Translations under genes and position numbers: made by a program
The notes under the pieces: model-generated
What the model saw: the letters and a program-made list of their open reading frames with translations, nothing else
Told to the model about the DNA's origin: nothing
Databases searched by the model: none
Part shown: in pieces, positions 52,943 through 64,000 of the stretch
How positions within the stretch are numbered: position 1 is the first letter of the stretch
How the letters are laid out: every line of letters begins with the position of its first letter
Assembly (NCBI GenBank): GCA_022702545.1
Contig: JAHRBC010000008.1
Span: 1,364,001-1,428,000, forward strand
Length of the DNA: 64,000 nt
Reading direction: 5' to 3'
Origin: Phycomyces nitens
Lineage: Eukaryota > Mucoromycota > Mucoromycetes > Mucorales > Phycomycetaceae

Positions 52943-53453
52943 TTAAGGCTGGATGGGCTGTGTGGCAGGTTTTACTATAAAAAAGGGAATAAAAATTAAT
53001 ATGGGTGAACAGAGTAATGATATATTTAATTTACATACCAGGAGCCAAATGGGTTATCAAAGTAGGGGGCATGGTGTGCAAAGAAAGACCAAAGGAGCCT
53101 ATAAAACACATAATAATAATTATTAATAAATAGTCTGAATAATATTTTGGATAAGCAAAAAGAGATTTATAAAGAATATTACCTTTATGATTACAATCGC
53201 GAATGATGGAGGAGGCCGATGGCGTGAATAGAAAGGGCAGTCTACAATGGAATAGAGTCAGAGAGGGAATACATATGATTGAAAGAAAAATTTTTACCTG
53301 GTGCCGATGACATCCTTATATAATTTGTTTGGCCAATCTAAGAGAGAAAGTGAAAATAATTTTTATCAAGATGATGGTACCAGTGAATGCGGCCAGTGAG
53401 TATTTGTCTGGATGGCCATTGTGGAAAGGATGAGTTGCAATGGGAGCGCACAT
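52943..53453 (-). CDS. Small spliced gene of unknown function, 87 aa
   Basis: Exons 53381-53453, 53298-53337, 53183-53241, 53039-53098 and 52943-52974 join to 264 nt with every phase closing and GT-AG introns of 43-64 bp (for example GTAAAA...TTGTAG, GTATGT...TTATAG). The protein starts MCAPIATHPFHNGHPDKYSL and has a Pro/Thr-rich end; no domain was recognised. The ATG sits directly after an acceptor-like TTCATAG, so a 5' exon (about 53500-53710) is likely. More intron-like signals follow the stop, so the 3' end is uncertain. It could also be a spliced non-coding RNA. Confidence 0.4.
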
Positions 53454-53891
53454 CTATGAAAAAGAGGTTAATTTGTGTGTATAAAGAGGTATAAAAAATG
53501 TCTTACCAGAGAAAGGCGCTGATATCAAAAAGGCTAGGAAAAGGAAAAATAAAGGGAATCAAAAAAAAGGAGAGTGTCTGAAAACATTTTCACCTTTGAA
53601 GCATGCTGCGGAAAGCATGATGGATTGAGCCCAAAAACAATATCAAGGCTGATTTGCATCTCAGTGCTTCAAGACAATAGAGGAACATCTTTATAGTCAT
53701 TCAAAATGCCTATATATAACGGCCTTTTTGATAGTATTCAACCTCTCTTACCTTTACACCAACCCACACACACACACACTTACTTACTCACTCACCCAAA
53801 CAGTTTTTGTATGTATATTATATTTATTTTTATTTCAATTGAACAAAAACTAATAATTATAATCGAAATATACTTTACCATATTCTAGAAA

Positions 53892-55043
53892 ATGGTTAAC
53901 CAAAGAAGATCAATTGCTCCTCGTCCTACTCCTGCTGGTCCCACTCCTGCTCCTGCTCCTGATATGGAACAGATAATGTCAAAGCTTTCTGAGATGGAAG
54001 GCAAAATGACAAACGTCGAAGTGCAAGTGGGGTCTGTAAGAGCTCAACTCAATGTTGTTGTGGCTGGTAATGCTTCAGCTATTAGAGCAATTGGTGCATT
54101 GGGTAGTGCCCATAACACTGCTCTTGTCAACTCTCCCACCTGTTGCTCTTCTACCAGTTGTGCCAACCAAGCAGACAAACAACGATGTCTATGTAAGTAG
54201 CAAATTATATAGTATGTTATCAATTCATTATCTCATATACTGTGTCAGATGGCGATTCGCAAATATATGTGGAAGCCAAAGTTTTCGTCGAGAATAACTG
54301 CAGAGATCTTGGCAAACAACAACAAGCCAAAGTGGAATACAAGCGTTCCTTTCAACCAAAGTCCAAACAAGGAGTTAGTTGTTAGGATCCTCAACTACTT
54401 GGAGCCCAAGTTTGAGAGCAAGGGAATGAGGAGAAGTGACTTGCACAAGAACCTTCATACCAACTTCAGGAGCCAAAGTTCCAAAGACAAGAAGTCTTCT
54501 TCAGAGAAAGCTGCCGTGAACACTCGTTCAAGAAGGGCAAACCGTGCAGGCAAGGTAAGATATACTTTAAATAACTAATAAATATTTAATATCAAAGAAG
54601 CAGTTTTAACTGAGAATTTTAGAGCCTTTCTCGGCGCTTGAATGCTTACCTTGACAATGAGGACACAATCAATGAGATGATGGGCAAAGATTGTGCCAAC
54701 ATGATAATAAAGGAGGCAATGTCCAAGGGTGAATCTGACATAGAGACGTCTGAAAGTGGCACCAGACGTGTCATCTGCACTGTTCGCCCAGGATAGAGAA
54801 GTGATGAGGTAAATAATAATAAGGCAATAACTGGGTTATGTGTCTGAATTGTTATATAAAATATTAATACTTGTATTTCAGTTTAATAGACTCATCACTA
54901 TTGTTGACTCTCATGTCCTTGAAGGAATGGGTTTGCATTCCCACCAATTCTTGCCTTGGGTTTTTAAGAGTGTGTCAAACTCAGCGGCCCCAAATGATGT
55001 GGTTTCCCGCCTCCCACAGTGGGCTTTTAGACACAATGTATAA
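53892..55043 (+). pseudogene. Transposon-associated accessory ORF with two disablements
   Basis: Exons 53892-54192, 54249-54554, 54623-54808 and 54882-55043. The first exon encodes a Pro-rich start and coiled coil (MEQIMSKLSEMEGKMTNVEV). To meet exon 2 in phase (MAIRKYMWKPKFSSRITAEI), the frame must change by one base near 54130, where an alternative frame reads LPPVALLPVVPTKQTNNDVY. Exon 2 is basic (FESKGMRRSDLHKNLHTNF), a region resembling a DNA-binding domain. Exon 3 contains an in-frame TAG (54794-54796) in a position where I expect Trp (PG-stop-RSDE). I recognise the exon order from hypothetical genes abundant in Mucorales. Function is unknown; inactive here unless read differently. Confidence 0.5.
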
Positions 55044-55172
55044 ATAAAGTTGTTGTTTATATTTTCTCACCCACTTCCCCAAGAACGTAATACCGTCAAT
55101 ATATATAAAGTATATTTTTTGGTGCCTTAATTTTGGTTATCTTTAAAAGAAGAAGATATTTTTTATTTTATA
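55044..55172. other. Convergent spacer
   Basis: Short interval between the 3' ends of the accessory ORF and transposase B. Confidence 0.4.
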
Positions 55173-58100
55173 TTAGGCGCAGATTTTTTTGGGAAGAGGG
55201 ATGACAAGCATTGTTTTCCTATTAGTTTGAGTGATTTGCTCTCCAATGGCAACTTCTAACAAAATCCTATGCACTGGAAGAATACTGTTCAAGTCATCTG
55301 GAGAATGCCTTGGGAGATACACCTCAACACCTTCATTCTCTCGCGTTCTATCACAGGTTGTGACAAACCATTTAACAAATGCAAAAACATGTTGATTGTC
55401 ATGAACCATGCGAGTCGGGTGGAGATCATCAACTGGTGGTGGCACAAAATTGTGTGTAAAGAGATACTGAATCTGGCCTGTATATGTATTTACAACGTTC
55501 TCATTGCTGCCAACAAACAGTGTTTGTATAAACGACCCTCCATTTCCTTGTCTGTTTGAACCGCGATATACTTGGCCAAGTAAGTTGATGGACTTCAACT
55601 TTGTGATCTCGTTATCAACAAAGAAAAATGGGGAGAAGGCGTGCTGATAGCTGGTAAGACTGGGAAGGTCATAAGCAGGCTTATAATAATCCAGCAAATG
55701 TGGATAATCGATATCACCAATTAATGTTTTCATTCCAACTTGCAGAGGAAAAGCCGAAGGAGGAAGAGGCTCATTACCCTTTGCAGAATCCATTGTGGTC
55801 AGAGAAGCATTTACAAAATCTTGCAAGTTGAACTGAGGATGATTGATTGGCGAAGTTGTGGCTGGAAGTGTGGGTGTAGATACGAGCTTGGCAAAGACAG
55901 AAGAGAATGGGATCTTACTGGAGTATCCAAGAACTGCTTGCACATAATCGGCCTTGTATGCTTCTTCAACAAAATTCCTCATATATATTGCCTCAAAACT
56001 ATCCTTTCTGTTTGTGCTCACGTTCTTTAGCAAACCGTTGTATCGCTCAAACCCAAAGAGCCAATAGCCATACACTGGTCCAAAATCACGAATGGTCTCG
56101 CGAAGATGGAGGTGCAGATGCATATTGCAGGTGAGGACACTAGGAGGGTAAAGACGCTCGCACTTTTGACAGAATTTTTCAAGGTAGTCATGGGCATCGT
56201 CAAGTTCTTCAAATGATAGGGATGGCTTTACAAGGAGATGGCAGGCATCGACAAAGTCCATCCAGTTTCTGAACTTGTCATCATTGAGAACATCTTTCAG
56301 CAAGACAGGAGAGTACGCTAGTACCCAGGACTTCCATTCGTCAGCTTTCATAAATGAAAATCCCTTTCCAATTTTCGCTGTTAATGAAGTGTATGAAGCT
56401 GGCAGGATCATTGTCTTGGCAATTTGCTCCATGTCATTAAGTTGTCCATTATTAATATCGCCACCAGCAATCCACTTGTCCACCATCCTCTTTGCTGTAC
56501 CCAAGAATAAGTTGTGCATGGGATCAATGATCGTTCCACGTACTAGATCAAAGTATCCAAGGCGATGCAGCTGCGACCATCGAACACCATTTTCGATCTC
56601 CAGCTGATGCCTTTCTGAGGGCGTACTAGCACTCTTCCACACCTCAGCATGCACCCTGTTTTCCACACCATTACAAATAGACCACTGCGAATAGTTGAAA
56701 CCATGGAAATCCACACTGCTTGTCCCAGCAAGATGACTGAATTGACAGCTGCATTTGTAGCAGGCGTTAGTGCTATTGTGGGATGTAAATCTGCTTGTTT
56801 TTCTGGCTGCTGGAATATCACATGCCACCATAAGGAGCGCAGCATGGACAGTTGTTCCAGATCCACATTCAAAGGTTGGAATCGTCATTCCAATGTACAA
56901 CTGCTTAAGGTCATCCACCAACGGCTTGAGATAGTTGTTGATCTCATAAGATTTGGGTTCCTTTGGTCCAGGCATTAACCCAACCAAGACAACATTCTCT
57001 GGTTTGAATCTTTCATCTCTGGGCAAGTTGTTGATTGCCAAATATATAGCACCAGAGGAGTGGGTTACACCATCGAACGGCTGAAACCAGTCGATGTTTA
57101 GAGTCAACAGAAGAGAACGAGGGCGGGCAACAAATGAAAGACCATCACTGTCTTTCAACTCCTTCCACATCTTGCCATCGTAAATGTCGCACATGGTGTC
57201 TGTCACCTTCAGCTCGTCATTCCAGAGGCTGATCTTCTGCTCAAAACCAGGACGAAGAAAGAGAACCTTGAGTGCATCTTTGATGGACTGATACACAAAG
57301 ATTTTCTTTGGCACCATGGCACCAGACGTCGACTTCTTTGTCAGCTCACAGTTACAAGTTATATTTGCACCTATTTTCACAGAGCTGCAGAGAGGGGGAA
57401 CGGAAATAGATTCTTCATATATTTGATGACAATCTGGACATGACACGAATCGTTTGATATCTTTGGTGATATCACTAAAACCCGTCATCTTCTGAAGACC
57501 AGCAAGACTTGTTGGGAGCTGAAAGTCTTGTCCGTAGACTGTCAAGAGCTCATTGACAAACTGGATCAATACAACAGCGCCCTTGTTGACTGCATAACGG
57601 GATGCAAAAAGAACAACGAAAATGGCAATGGCCCTGTGCACTGGATTTTCGGGCATACCAGGAGCACCAAAGGGTTCTGTTTTAAAAAAGGAAAATTATT
57701 AACACTCAATTTTGGCATGCTTCTTTATGATAGTTATTCAATACTGACCTTCGCCGTTGAACTCCTCAACATCAATCTCCTCGACATCACTCTCCACATT
57801 GTCGTCATTGTTGCTGTCATTGACAATCTCAGTGTCATCGCCATTGACCTCATTGTCAACCAAATCATCGTCAGACATCGGGACGGAATCCAAAAAAGGT
57901 AGGTTGGCCTGACCGCCCATTGTTTCCATGGATTCAGATTCAAACATCGGGATTGCTACAAATATGGAATAGATTAGTTTATTGCCCTTAAACTGGTTTT
58001 CAAATAAATATTTTTTACCCTCAACATCAACATCCATAATGACACTTTGTGTGCCTGAGGTTCAATTAAAGAATAATGGTTATTATTGCGCAGTAAATAT

Positions 58101-58260
58101 AAAATTAATACATACTGCTCTCAGTTCGTCCAGCCTCTTCAATTCTTGCTCTTTTGGCATGACGCTGATAATTGCGTCTTGATACCATAGAGAACCCTTC
58201 TTGGTTACCATTGCATTTGTTACAGTAACAGGCAGTGTTGTTTTGGGAAGCAGAAGACAT
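55173..58260 (-). CDS. CACTA/tnp2-type transposase B, 963 aa
   Basis: Exons 58116-58260, 58019-58054, 57749-57955 and 55173-57676 (introns 61, 63 and 72 bp, all GT-AG) sum to 2892 nt and close in phase. The N-terminus carries CYCNKCNGNQEGF...H, then an acidic Asp/Glu/Asn exon. A CPDCHQIY...CNCEL zinc region follows. The DDE domain has D325 (LNIDWFQPFDG), GLMPGPKEP, IPAARKTSRFTSHNS with CYKCS, D514 (IIDPMHNLFLGTAKRM) and E673 (GFERYNGLLKN). The frame is intact and all three acidic residues are present, so it may be active. It is collinear with copies A and C but clearly diverged from both, so this is not a recent local duplication. Confidence 0.87.
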
Positions 58261-58611
58261 ATTTTGTGTGATTCGATTGTAAGATAAAAAAGGAAACAAG
58301 TGCTTCATATGTTTTATTTGCTGTCAATTTATAGACAAAAAAAAAACTATTGTATTTTACTTGTTTGCCCAAACCAATAGGATCTGTTAAAAAGTCTTTT
58401 TTTATTTGAATAAAAAAAATCTTCTGAGTTGAAAAAAGGCCTATATTTCTTACACCTTAAAGTATTCTTAGTGCACTAGTAATCCAGCCCATTTTTCCAG
58501 TGTTTGTAAAAGTAAAAGCTGTCACAAGTTCCTGCTATTCCTCAAAATTTAAACATCAGACAATAGAAAATAAGGAGATGCGAGATAGGCCATCGGCCTT
58601 TGGCCTCAGCC
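58261..58611. promoter_or_regulatory. Upstream region of transposase B
   Basis: AT-rich sequence between the transposase start and the CTACCGTTTT module. It would hold the promoter; no specific element was identified. Confidence 0.3.
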
Positions 58612-58760
58612 AAAAGAACCATTGCTACCGTTTTTTTGGTGGGAAAAACGGTAGATATGACCCTGTGTAAGGTGAGTTTGGTAGCAGCTACCATTTTTTG
58701 CTAATAAATAATTGGCAGATAACTACCATTTTGGTAACATAACTACCATTTTTTTATCCA
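58612..58760 (+). repeat. CTACCGTTTT terminal-type module, copy 2
   Basis: Shares with 45884-46036 the blocks AAAACGGTAGATATGACCC, TTTGGTAGYAGCTACCATTTT and GGCAGATAACTACC, in the same orientation. It lies about 350 bp upstream of transposase B and may be part of that element's end. Confidence 0.6.
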
Positions 58761-60851
58761 ACCAAAAATGCTTCCGTTATACACTAACCTCTCTTTTATA
58801 GTACTCTATTTGATAATGGGTTCTGCTATTCTTTTACGACCATTCTTTTGAAAGAATGAGTTATTCTTTATTATAGAATATCTTGATTTAATTCATACCA
58901 TATTTTGCGCACAATTATTATAGAAAAATACTTAAAACTAATGCTATTTAATATTATAAAACATATATAGTACAAACCTTTGTTATAAGCTATACACGCA
59001 TAATAATATTATGTTGATATATATTAGATGATCCTTAGCATTCATTCAATTGCTAAAAATTTATTGTGGTTAGAAAAAGAAGTGATCATATAAACCTAGT
59101 ACATTATTTTGTACTGCTTACAAGTATATATTATACTTGTCAATTACTATATCATGCCTCTTGTTTTGAATGATTATACTGAAAGGGATCTCCAGATATA
59201 AACACTATATGTTATAGGAGGTAAATAGGATATGCGCAGTAAAATTAGTTGAAGAATAATATAATTATTAGACAATTGTCTTACCATAGAAAATCAACTT
59301 TGGGATATTCAAATCATGAGATTCAAAACAGATTCGAATCTCATTGTAGCAAACAGAGTAATCAGCTCATTAGAAAAGAAAAGTGTATATCTTATAGAGA
59401 TTGCCAAGTGTAAAAAGGACAAACCGTATTGCAATATAGCTGTAAAAAGTTTTTGCTCTTTTGTTTCTGGGGAAAAAAGAGTGAGCTGCATTTCATTCAT
59501 AAATCAAAGGTAATCAAGCTAAAGATGATTCAATCAGGATGTCAATCAGGTGTTTATAACTGTGCCAATCTTACATGAAGAAAGCTCATTTGGTTTTATT
59601 TCAAAGAGTCAATACAAAGACAAGACAAGAGAAGCAAAAAAAAAGAAAAAAGAAAGCACACTAAGCATATACTAAAAAATGCTATGGGGCCAATAAGAGT
59701 TGCCTAAAAGAACAATCTTAAACCCTTGTTTTATTGCTTAGCACTTACACAATACTTGTTTTTGGCGGTATAGAGCTATATTAAAGAGTAGAAATATTAT
59801 GTTGGCATTAGATTAGCAATAGATGATCAACAAAGCAATCACCCGTTGCACATCTGTCATGATTGCTAATTTGGCATCATCACCAAGTTGCAACATATCT
59901 TCAAAAAAGAAAAGAATGGCTTGGACTTTGCTGTTGTATTGTGATAAATAATATTGTATTAACTACAATACATATTCAAAATATATATTAAAGAGTCAAC
60001 TTACTTTATTATTCTCTATTATTTATTTATGAGCCTGATTATTGATTGTAAAGCCCTTTCAAAGACATTTGGTGCACAGCATTCTATAATATTTATATTG
60101 ATTCTGTGATAGACCATTATATTATTTTATGGCCATAGGATAGTGTTCTTGTCAATTAAATAGTGTTTGATAATATAAGACCATGCTTTTAGTTGATGCT
60201 GCAATTCATAGTCAAAGTATAATTTGAGAAAAATATTAACAAAAACAAAGGTTATTCTCTATGGGTTGTCTTGTGCCGTATTTTTCGATCTTGGTGATAA
60301 AGCACATTATGTCAATGAAGTTTACTCTTTTCTTTGAGACCACCACTTGTATCAATTGCTAACTTACCAAGCCAATCAAGGCATTTGTCCAATTGATCCC
60401 TTTTTATACCAAATATTCATTTACAAAATATGAAAAATATATACAAATCAACCACTTTAACAAAATATTGACTTTTGAATATTCCTTTGGGTTGATCAAT
60501 CTTCATTTGATTGCAAAGGTTTTTGGTGAAAATATTAGTAAAATAGCTTGCTGTCCAATACTTGCCAAGCATGAATAATAACCATATCCTTTACATTGTG
60601 AACAAAGGGAATGGCCCTTGTATCTTAATATAACTTTTGCATTGCCAGATAAAATAAAAACACAAGTTAAATCATAGTATAGCATTTTATTGTTGTTACA
60701 ATCAATTATTACCTTTTCCATAAGATACACTTTAAGAATCTGCGCAACTTACTTTCCCAACAAGATTATAGCAAGACTATATCTTGGTCTCTTTTAAACT
60801 ATTCAAAATTACCTGATACACCTTTTTCATATAATAAATTGCCGAGGCCTA
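58761..60851. other. Unassigned interval with possible decayed exons
   Basis: No confident gene. Minus-strand exon-like blocks at about 60340-60380 and 60503-60730 (with LCSQCKGYGYYSC) have donors such as GTAAGT and could be downstream exons of a longer ancestor of the small gene at 60852-61195. The remainder is AT-rich. Confidence 0.25.
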
Positions 60852-61195
60852 TTACAAAGCTGTTCCACTCAATTCATAGAGAGAATTATAAGTAAACTGG
60901 ATAAGCTCATTAGATACTTTGAAATTCGCAGCTATATAAATATAGCAATTAGTATGTATTATAATATTAAACTTTTGTAACCACATACATATACTAAAGC
61001 TCATTTTTGGGATATTTTCAATGGGAGAAGTGGTGACCAACTGTGTAAGCTTTTCAGTCAATTTGTCTATTTAAATATTAATGTTATACATGGCATAAGA
61101 ATAGTATAAATTAAGTTCTGTTTAGTTATTACCTGCGGCATACTGATTTGAATGCTATGGAGGTTGATGTTTCCACTATCATTGTTAATGTTCAT
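60852..61195 (-). CDS. Small spliced gene, 67 aa
   Basis: Exons 61144-61195, 60995-61066 and 60852-60931 (introns 77 and 63 bp, the second with a TACTAAT branch site) sum to 204 nt and close in phase. A TATA-like TATATAAATG lies about 40 bp upstream of the ATG. The protein begins MNINNDSGNINLHSIQI, continues LTEKLTQLVTTSPIEN and ends FTYNSLYELSGTAL. No domain was recognised. Further coding-like blocks downstream suggest that the TAA could truncate a once longer protein. Confidence 0.4.
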
Positions 61196-61632
61196 CATTG
61201 GACGGATTCAACTTTGCATTCTTCATTTATATACCCAAACGGTGATATTAGCACTGACAATCACCACCCAACACCCCCTTGTCCTTGTAGAAAATAAATA
61301 TAGTATTAGTAAAAACACAAAGTAGGAATCACTTGCTCCTTGTACATGCTTACCTAGCAATCAGAATATAACTAATGAAAACCAGCTCATTACACTGCAA
61401 AAATCAATTTAAATCATAATTTAATAGTTATCTGGAATTATCAATAACATGAGTAAAAATATTTATAACTCAGGCAAAATCTTGCATTAACAATAGAGAT
61501 TGATTTGAATGTTTTTATTGGCTGAATGATATTCAATCATTTGATTTATTATTCTCAAGTAAAAAAGTATTTTTTAATTATTAGTACTGGATACTTTGTA
61601 CTCCTTCTTTACTATACTAAGTAACAAGAAAA
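61196..61632. promoter_or_regulatory. Divergent intergenic region
   Basis: Lies between the starts of the small minus-strand gene and transposase C, so it would carry both promoters. Nothing specific beyond the TATA-like motif near 61233. Confidence 0.3.
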
Positions 61633-64000
61633 ATGTCTTCCATTCGTAATTCCAATGAAGTGCAATGCAGATGCTCGAAATGCTCTCGCAATCATTCTGG
61701 CTTCACAATGACAAGCAAAAGAACTGCAGCACGCCATGTCCAAAGTGATGAGGACAAATTGTTTAACAGCCAGATTAATAGTAAATAAGCTACAGAAATA
61801 TAGACCTTAATAATAATAATATATAATCCAAACCAAATAGCATATTCAAGCCAAGTAAACACTATCAATAATACTATGGACATAGACCAGACTGAAGAGA
61901 GTTTTGAGTGTAATTTTATTTTATTTACCAAAGGGATATTCAACTGTATTTAAATTGTGTATCCATAGACAATATTTCTTCTCCTGGTACACCTTTACCA
62001 ATTGAGAATATAGAGTTCTTCTTACCTCTTTCAGTGGAAGAGTCTATTTTTGGAACAGGTGAAGAAGATCTTGATGCTTTCTCTGACTCTGAAGACTATG
62101 AGAAGAGTGATGACGATGAAGAGCAGGACCAGGATGAAGAAACAGGTGCAAAATAAAAAAAGGATGATGTTATTACTAAAAGGAATATATTAACATGCGG
62201 CTCAATCAACTTATAGATAATTTACCAAACCTTCCTCAAGATCCATGGCACCGACTGATAACGGTGTTCATTGTCATGTTCATATCTTGTTTTGTTGTTG
62301 ATGAGGGCAGCGCCATTTTGATTACCTTTATCAATTCCGTTCTTGAGCACTATGGCGAGGAATTTCATCTTCCTACTAGTATTCCTGGCTTGAAGAAAAT
62401 GAGTGGATTCAGCAACTTAACAAGTGGCGTGTCAAAATATGTAGCATGTGGAAATTGTCATAGTATCTTCAGTGATGTTAATGGAGCTCCTAGTACATGC
62501 GACTTCACGAAACTTGGAAGCAATAGAGAGTGTGGAAACGCATTGTACAAAATCAGCAACAACAAAACTATGAGACCAAACCGCACATATGTATATAACT
62601 CACTCAAAACAGCCTTGAAAAAAATGTTCCAGCACCCTACATTTGAGAATCAAATTAACAAGTGGAATCGTGGACCAAAGATTGATGGAACAATGTTTGA
62701 CGTATATGATGGAAGAATGTGGAAGGAGTTCGTAGATGAAGCTGGTTTACAATTTGTTGCCAAGGAAAGGTCGTTGCTGCTCACTCTCAACATCGATTGG
62801 TTTCAACCCTTTGATGGGGTAACATATTCCTGTGGAGCAATATACCTGACGATCAACAACCTCCCAAGAGAAGAGCGAAATAAGGCAGAGAATGTCATAC
62901 TTGTGGGTCTGATGCCTGGACCAAAAGAAGCCAGCACTTCAGAGATAAATAACTATCTTCGTCCTCTTGTTGATGAGCTGAAAGACTTGTACAAAGGCAT
63001 CTATATCAACACCCACACATGCTCCAAGACTCTGGTCCGTGCTGCTCTGCTAATGGTTGCATGCGATATACCTGCTGCAAGAAAAACATGTGGATTCACT
63101 TCGCACAACAGTACAAATGCATGCCATAAGTGTAATCGCCACTTCCATCGGTTTGAAGGTACCAGCATCGTCGATTATTCTGGTTTCAAGTCGTTTGAAT
63201 GGACAGGCAGAACCAAAGAAGAAAATATGAAGCATGCTAGTATGTGGAAGAATGCAGTAACCAATACAGAGAGAAAACTATTGGAGGTTGAAAACGGGGT
63301 TCGCTGGTCAGAGCTCCATCGACTAGGATACTTTGAGCCCGTAAGATCAACAATAATTGATCCAATGCACAACCTTTTCCTGGGAACTGCAAAGAGAATG
63401 ATTGAAAAATGGTTATTTGATAATCTTCTCAATGACCATGATCTTGCGGAAATGCAAAATGAAGCAAATACCATGACTCTGCCACCAGACTATACCACGT
63501 TAACCACAAAGATTGGAAAGGGATTTCCTTTCATGAAAGCCGATGAATGGAAATCCTGGTGCTTAGTATATTCTCCTGTCGTGCTCAAGTCTCGATTACC
63601 CAATGATCTTTTTGTCAACTGGATTCATTTCGTTGATGCATGCCGATTATTAACAAAGCCAAGTATCACCAATGAAGAATTAAGCCAAGCTCACAACAGT
63701 CTGGAGAAATTCTGTATTGGATGTGAGAAATTATATGAGCCCGATCTTTTATCGCCCAATATGCACCTTCATCTTCACCTGAAAGAAACGATCCAAGATT
63801 TTGGCCCAATATACGGATACTGGCTTTTCAGCTTTGAACGATACAATGGCCTGATCAAAGGTTTCAACACGAACAAGAAGAATGGTTTTGAAAAAACCTA
63901 TATGGATAAATTTATCGAAAATGCATCAAAGGGCGATTTTTACAGATCACACCTCACCACCCTCACCAACCCATCTCATCTCTCCCTCTTCCAAAAACTG
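61633..64000 (+). CDS. CACTA/tnp2-type transposase C, partial (window end)
   Basis: Exons 61633-61780, an exon ending at 61909 (its start is either 61841 or 61856), 61969-62145 and 62217 to beyond 64000. The last exon stays open to the window edge. N-terminus CRCSKCSRNHSGF...H, an acidic exon (DAFSDSEDYEKSDDDEEQ), then VACGNCHSIF zinc region and LNIDWFQPFDGVTYSCGAIY, GLMPGPKEA, IPAARKTCGFTSHNS, IIDPMHNLFLGTAKRM and SFERYNGLIKG, so all three catalytic positions are present. Same exon plan as A and B. The C-terminus lies outside the window, so intactness cannot be judged. Confidence 0.8.

Noticed and set aside
60600..60640. DnaJ-like zinc centre (CxxCxGxG)
   Set aside because: Only one CSQCKGYGYYSC string is present in a doubtful exon; no repeats and no J domain.
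1..64000. CRISPR arrays, rRNA or tRNA genes, bacterial operons
   Set aside because: No regular spacer arrays, no tRNA T-loop motifs in a cloverleaf context, and gene structures are intron-rich and eukaryotic.

Overview
The window looks like nuclear DNA of an early-diverging fungus, most likely Mucoromycota/Mucorales. It is AT-rich, and genes are cut by many short GT-AG introns of about 42-77 bp with a few GC-AG introns. The transposon families and repeat-like hypothetical proteins are of the kind I associate with Mucorales. This rests on recognition of protein families, not on a database search.

Layout. 1-20 kb: three F-box/leucine-rich-repeat-like proteins (5.4-7.2, 13.5-15.3 and 16.3-18.3 kb) and a truncated fourth at 20.0 kb. 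They sit among decayed elements: a Tc1/mariner transposase relic, 5'-truncated LINE 3' ends, a family of elements with GGGCACGAC-rich ends, a short TIR element, a gag zinc-knuckle fragment, and remnants of a Mucorales-type hypothetical family that shows a PD...ExK motif. 20.7-24.2 kb: a complete PIF/Harbinger (HARBI1-like) transposase gene with one intron, and an intact retroelement gag reading frame. 24.9-26.8 kb: another decayed member of the PD...ExK family.

26.9-33.3 kb is the cellular core. It holds a 1-Cys peroxiredoxin (4 exons) whose promoter is one arm of a 355-bp, nearly perfect inverted repeat; a 58-aa small ORF; a PCL/Pho80-type cyclin (2 exons); and a sugar-porter MFS transporter (14 exons, all phases closing, including a 5-nt microexon). 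33.3-38 kb is mostly non-coding, with an inactivated Fanzor/TnpB-like relic at 36.6-37.1 kb.

38-64 kb is a transposon island. It contains a decayed Ty3/gypsy chromovirus on the minus strand whose integrase carries a chromodomain and an AT-hook tail and is split by a 342-bp solo LTR. It also contains a Plavaka/KDZ-like N-terminal fragment, a DIRS-like gag and RT fragment, and a second Ty3/gypsy gag behind an LTR that looks self-priming (Tf1-like). Three CACTA/tnp2-type transposase genes lie at 47.9-51.0 (+), 55.2-58.3 (-) and 61.6-end (+), all with the same four-exon plan. An accessory transposon ORF with two disablements and two small spliced genes of unknown function complete the region.

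Only the peroxiredoxin, the cyclin, the transporter and perhaps the F-box proteins look like host functions: peroxide detoxification, cyclin-dependent kinase control, sugar uptake and ubiquitin-ligase substrate choice. I see no operons, rRNA, tRNA or CRISPR arrays. Several relics share Trp-to-stop and Asp-to-Asn changes that all read as G-to-A/C-to-T transitions.
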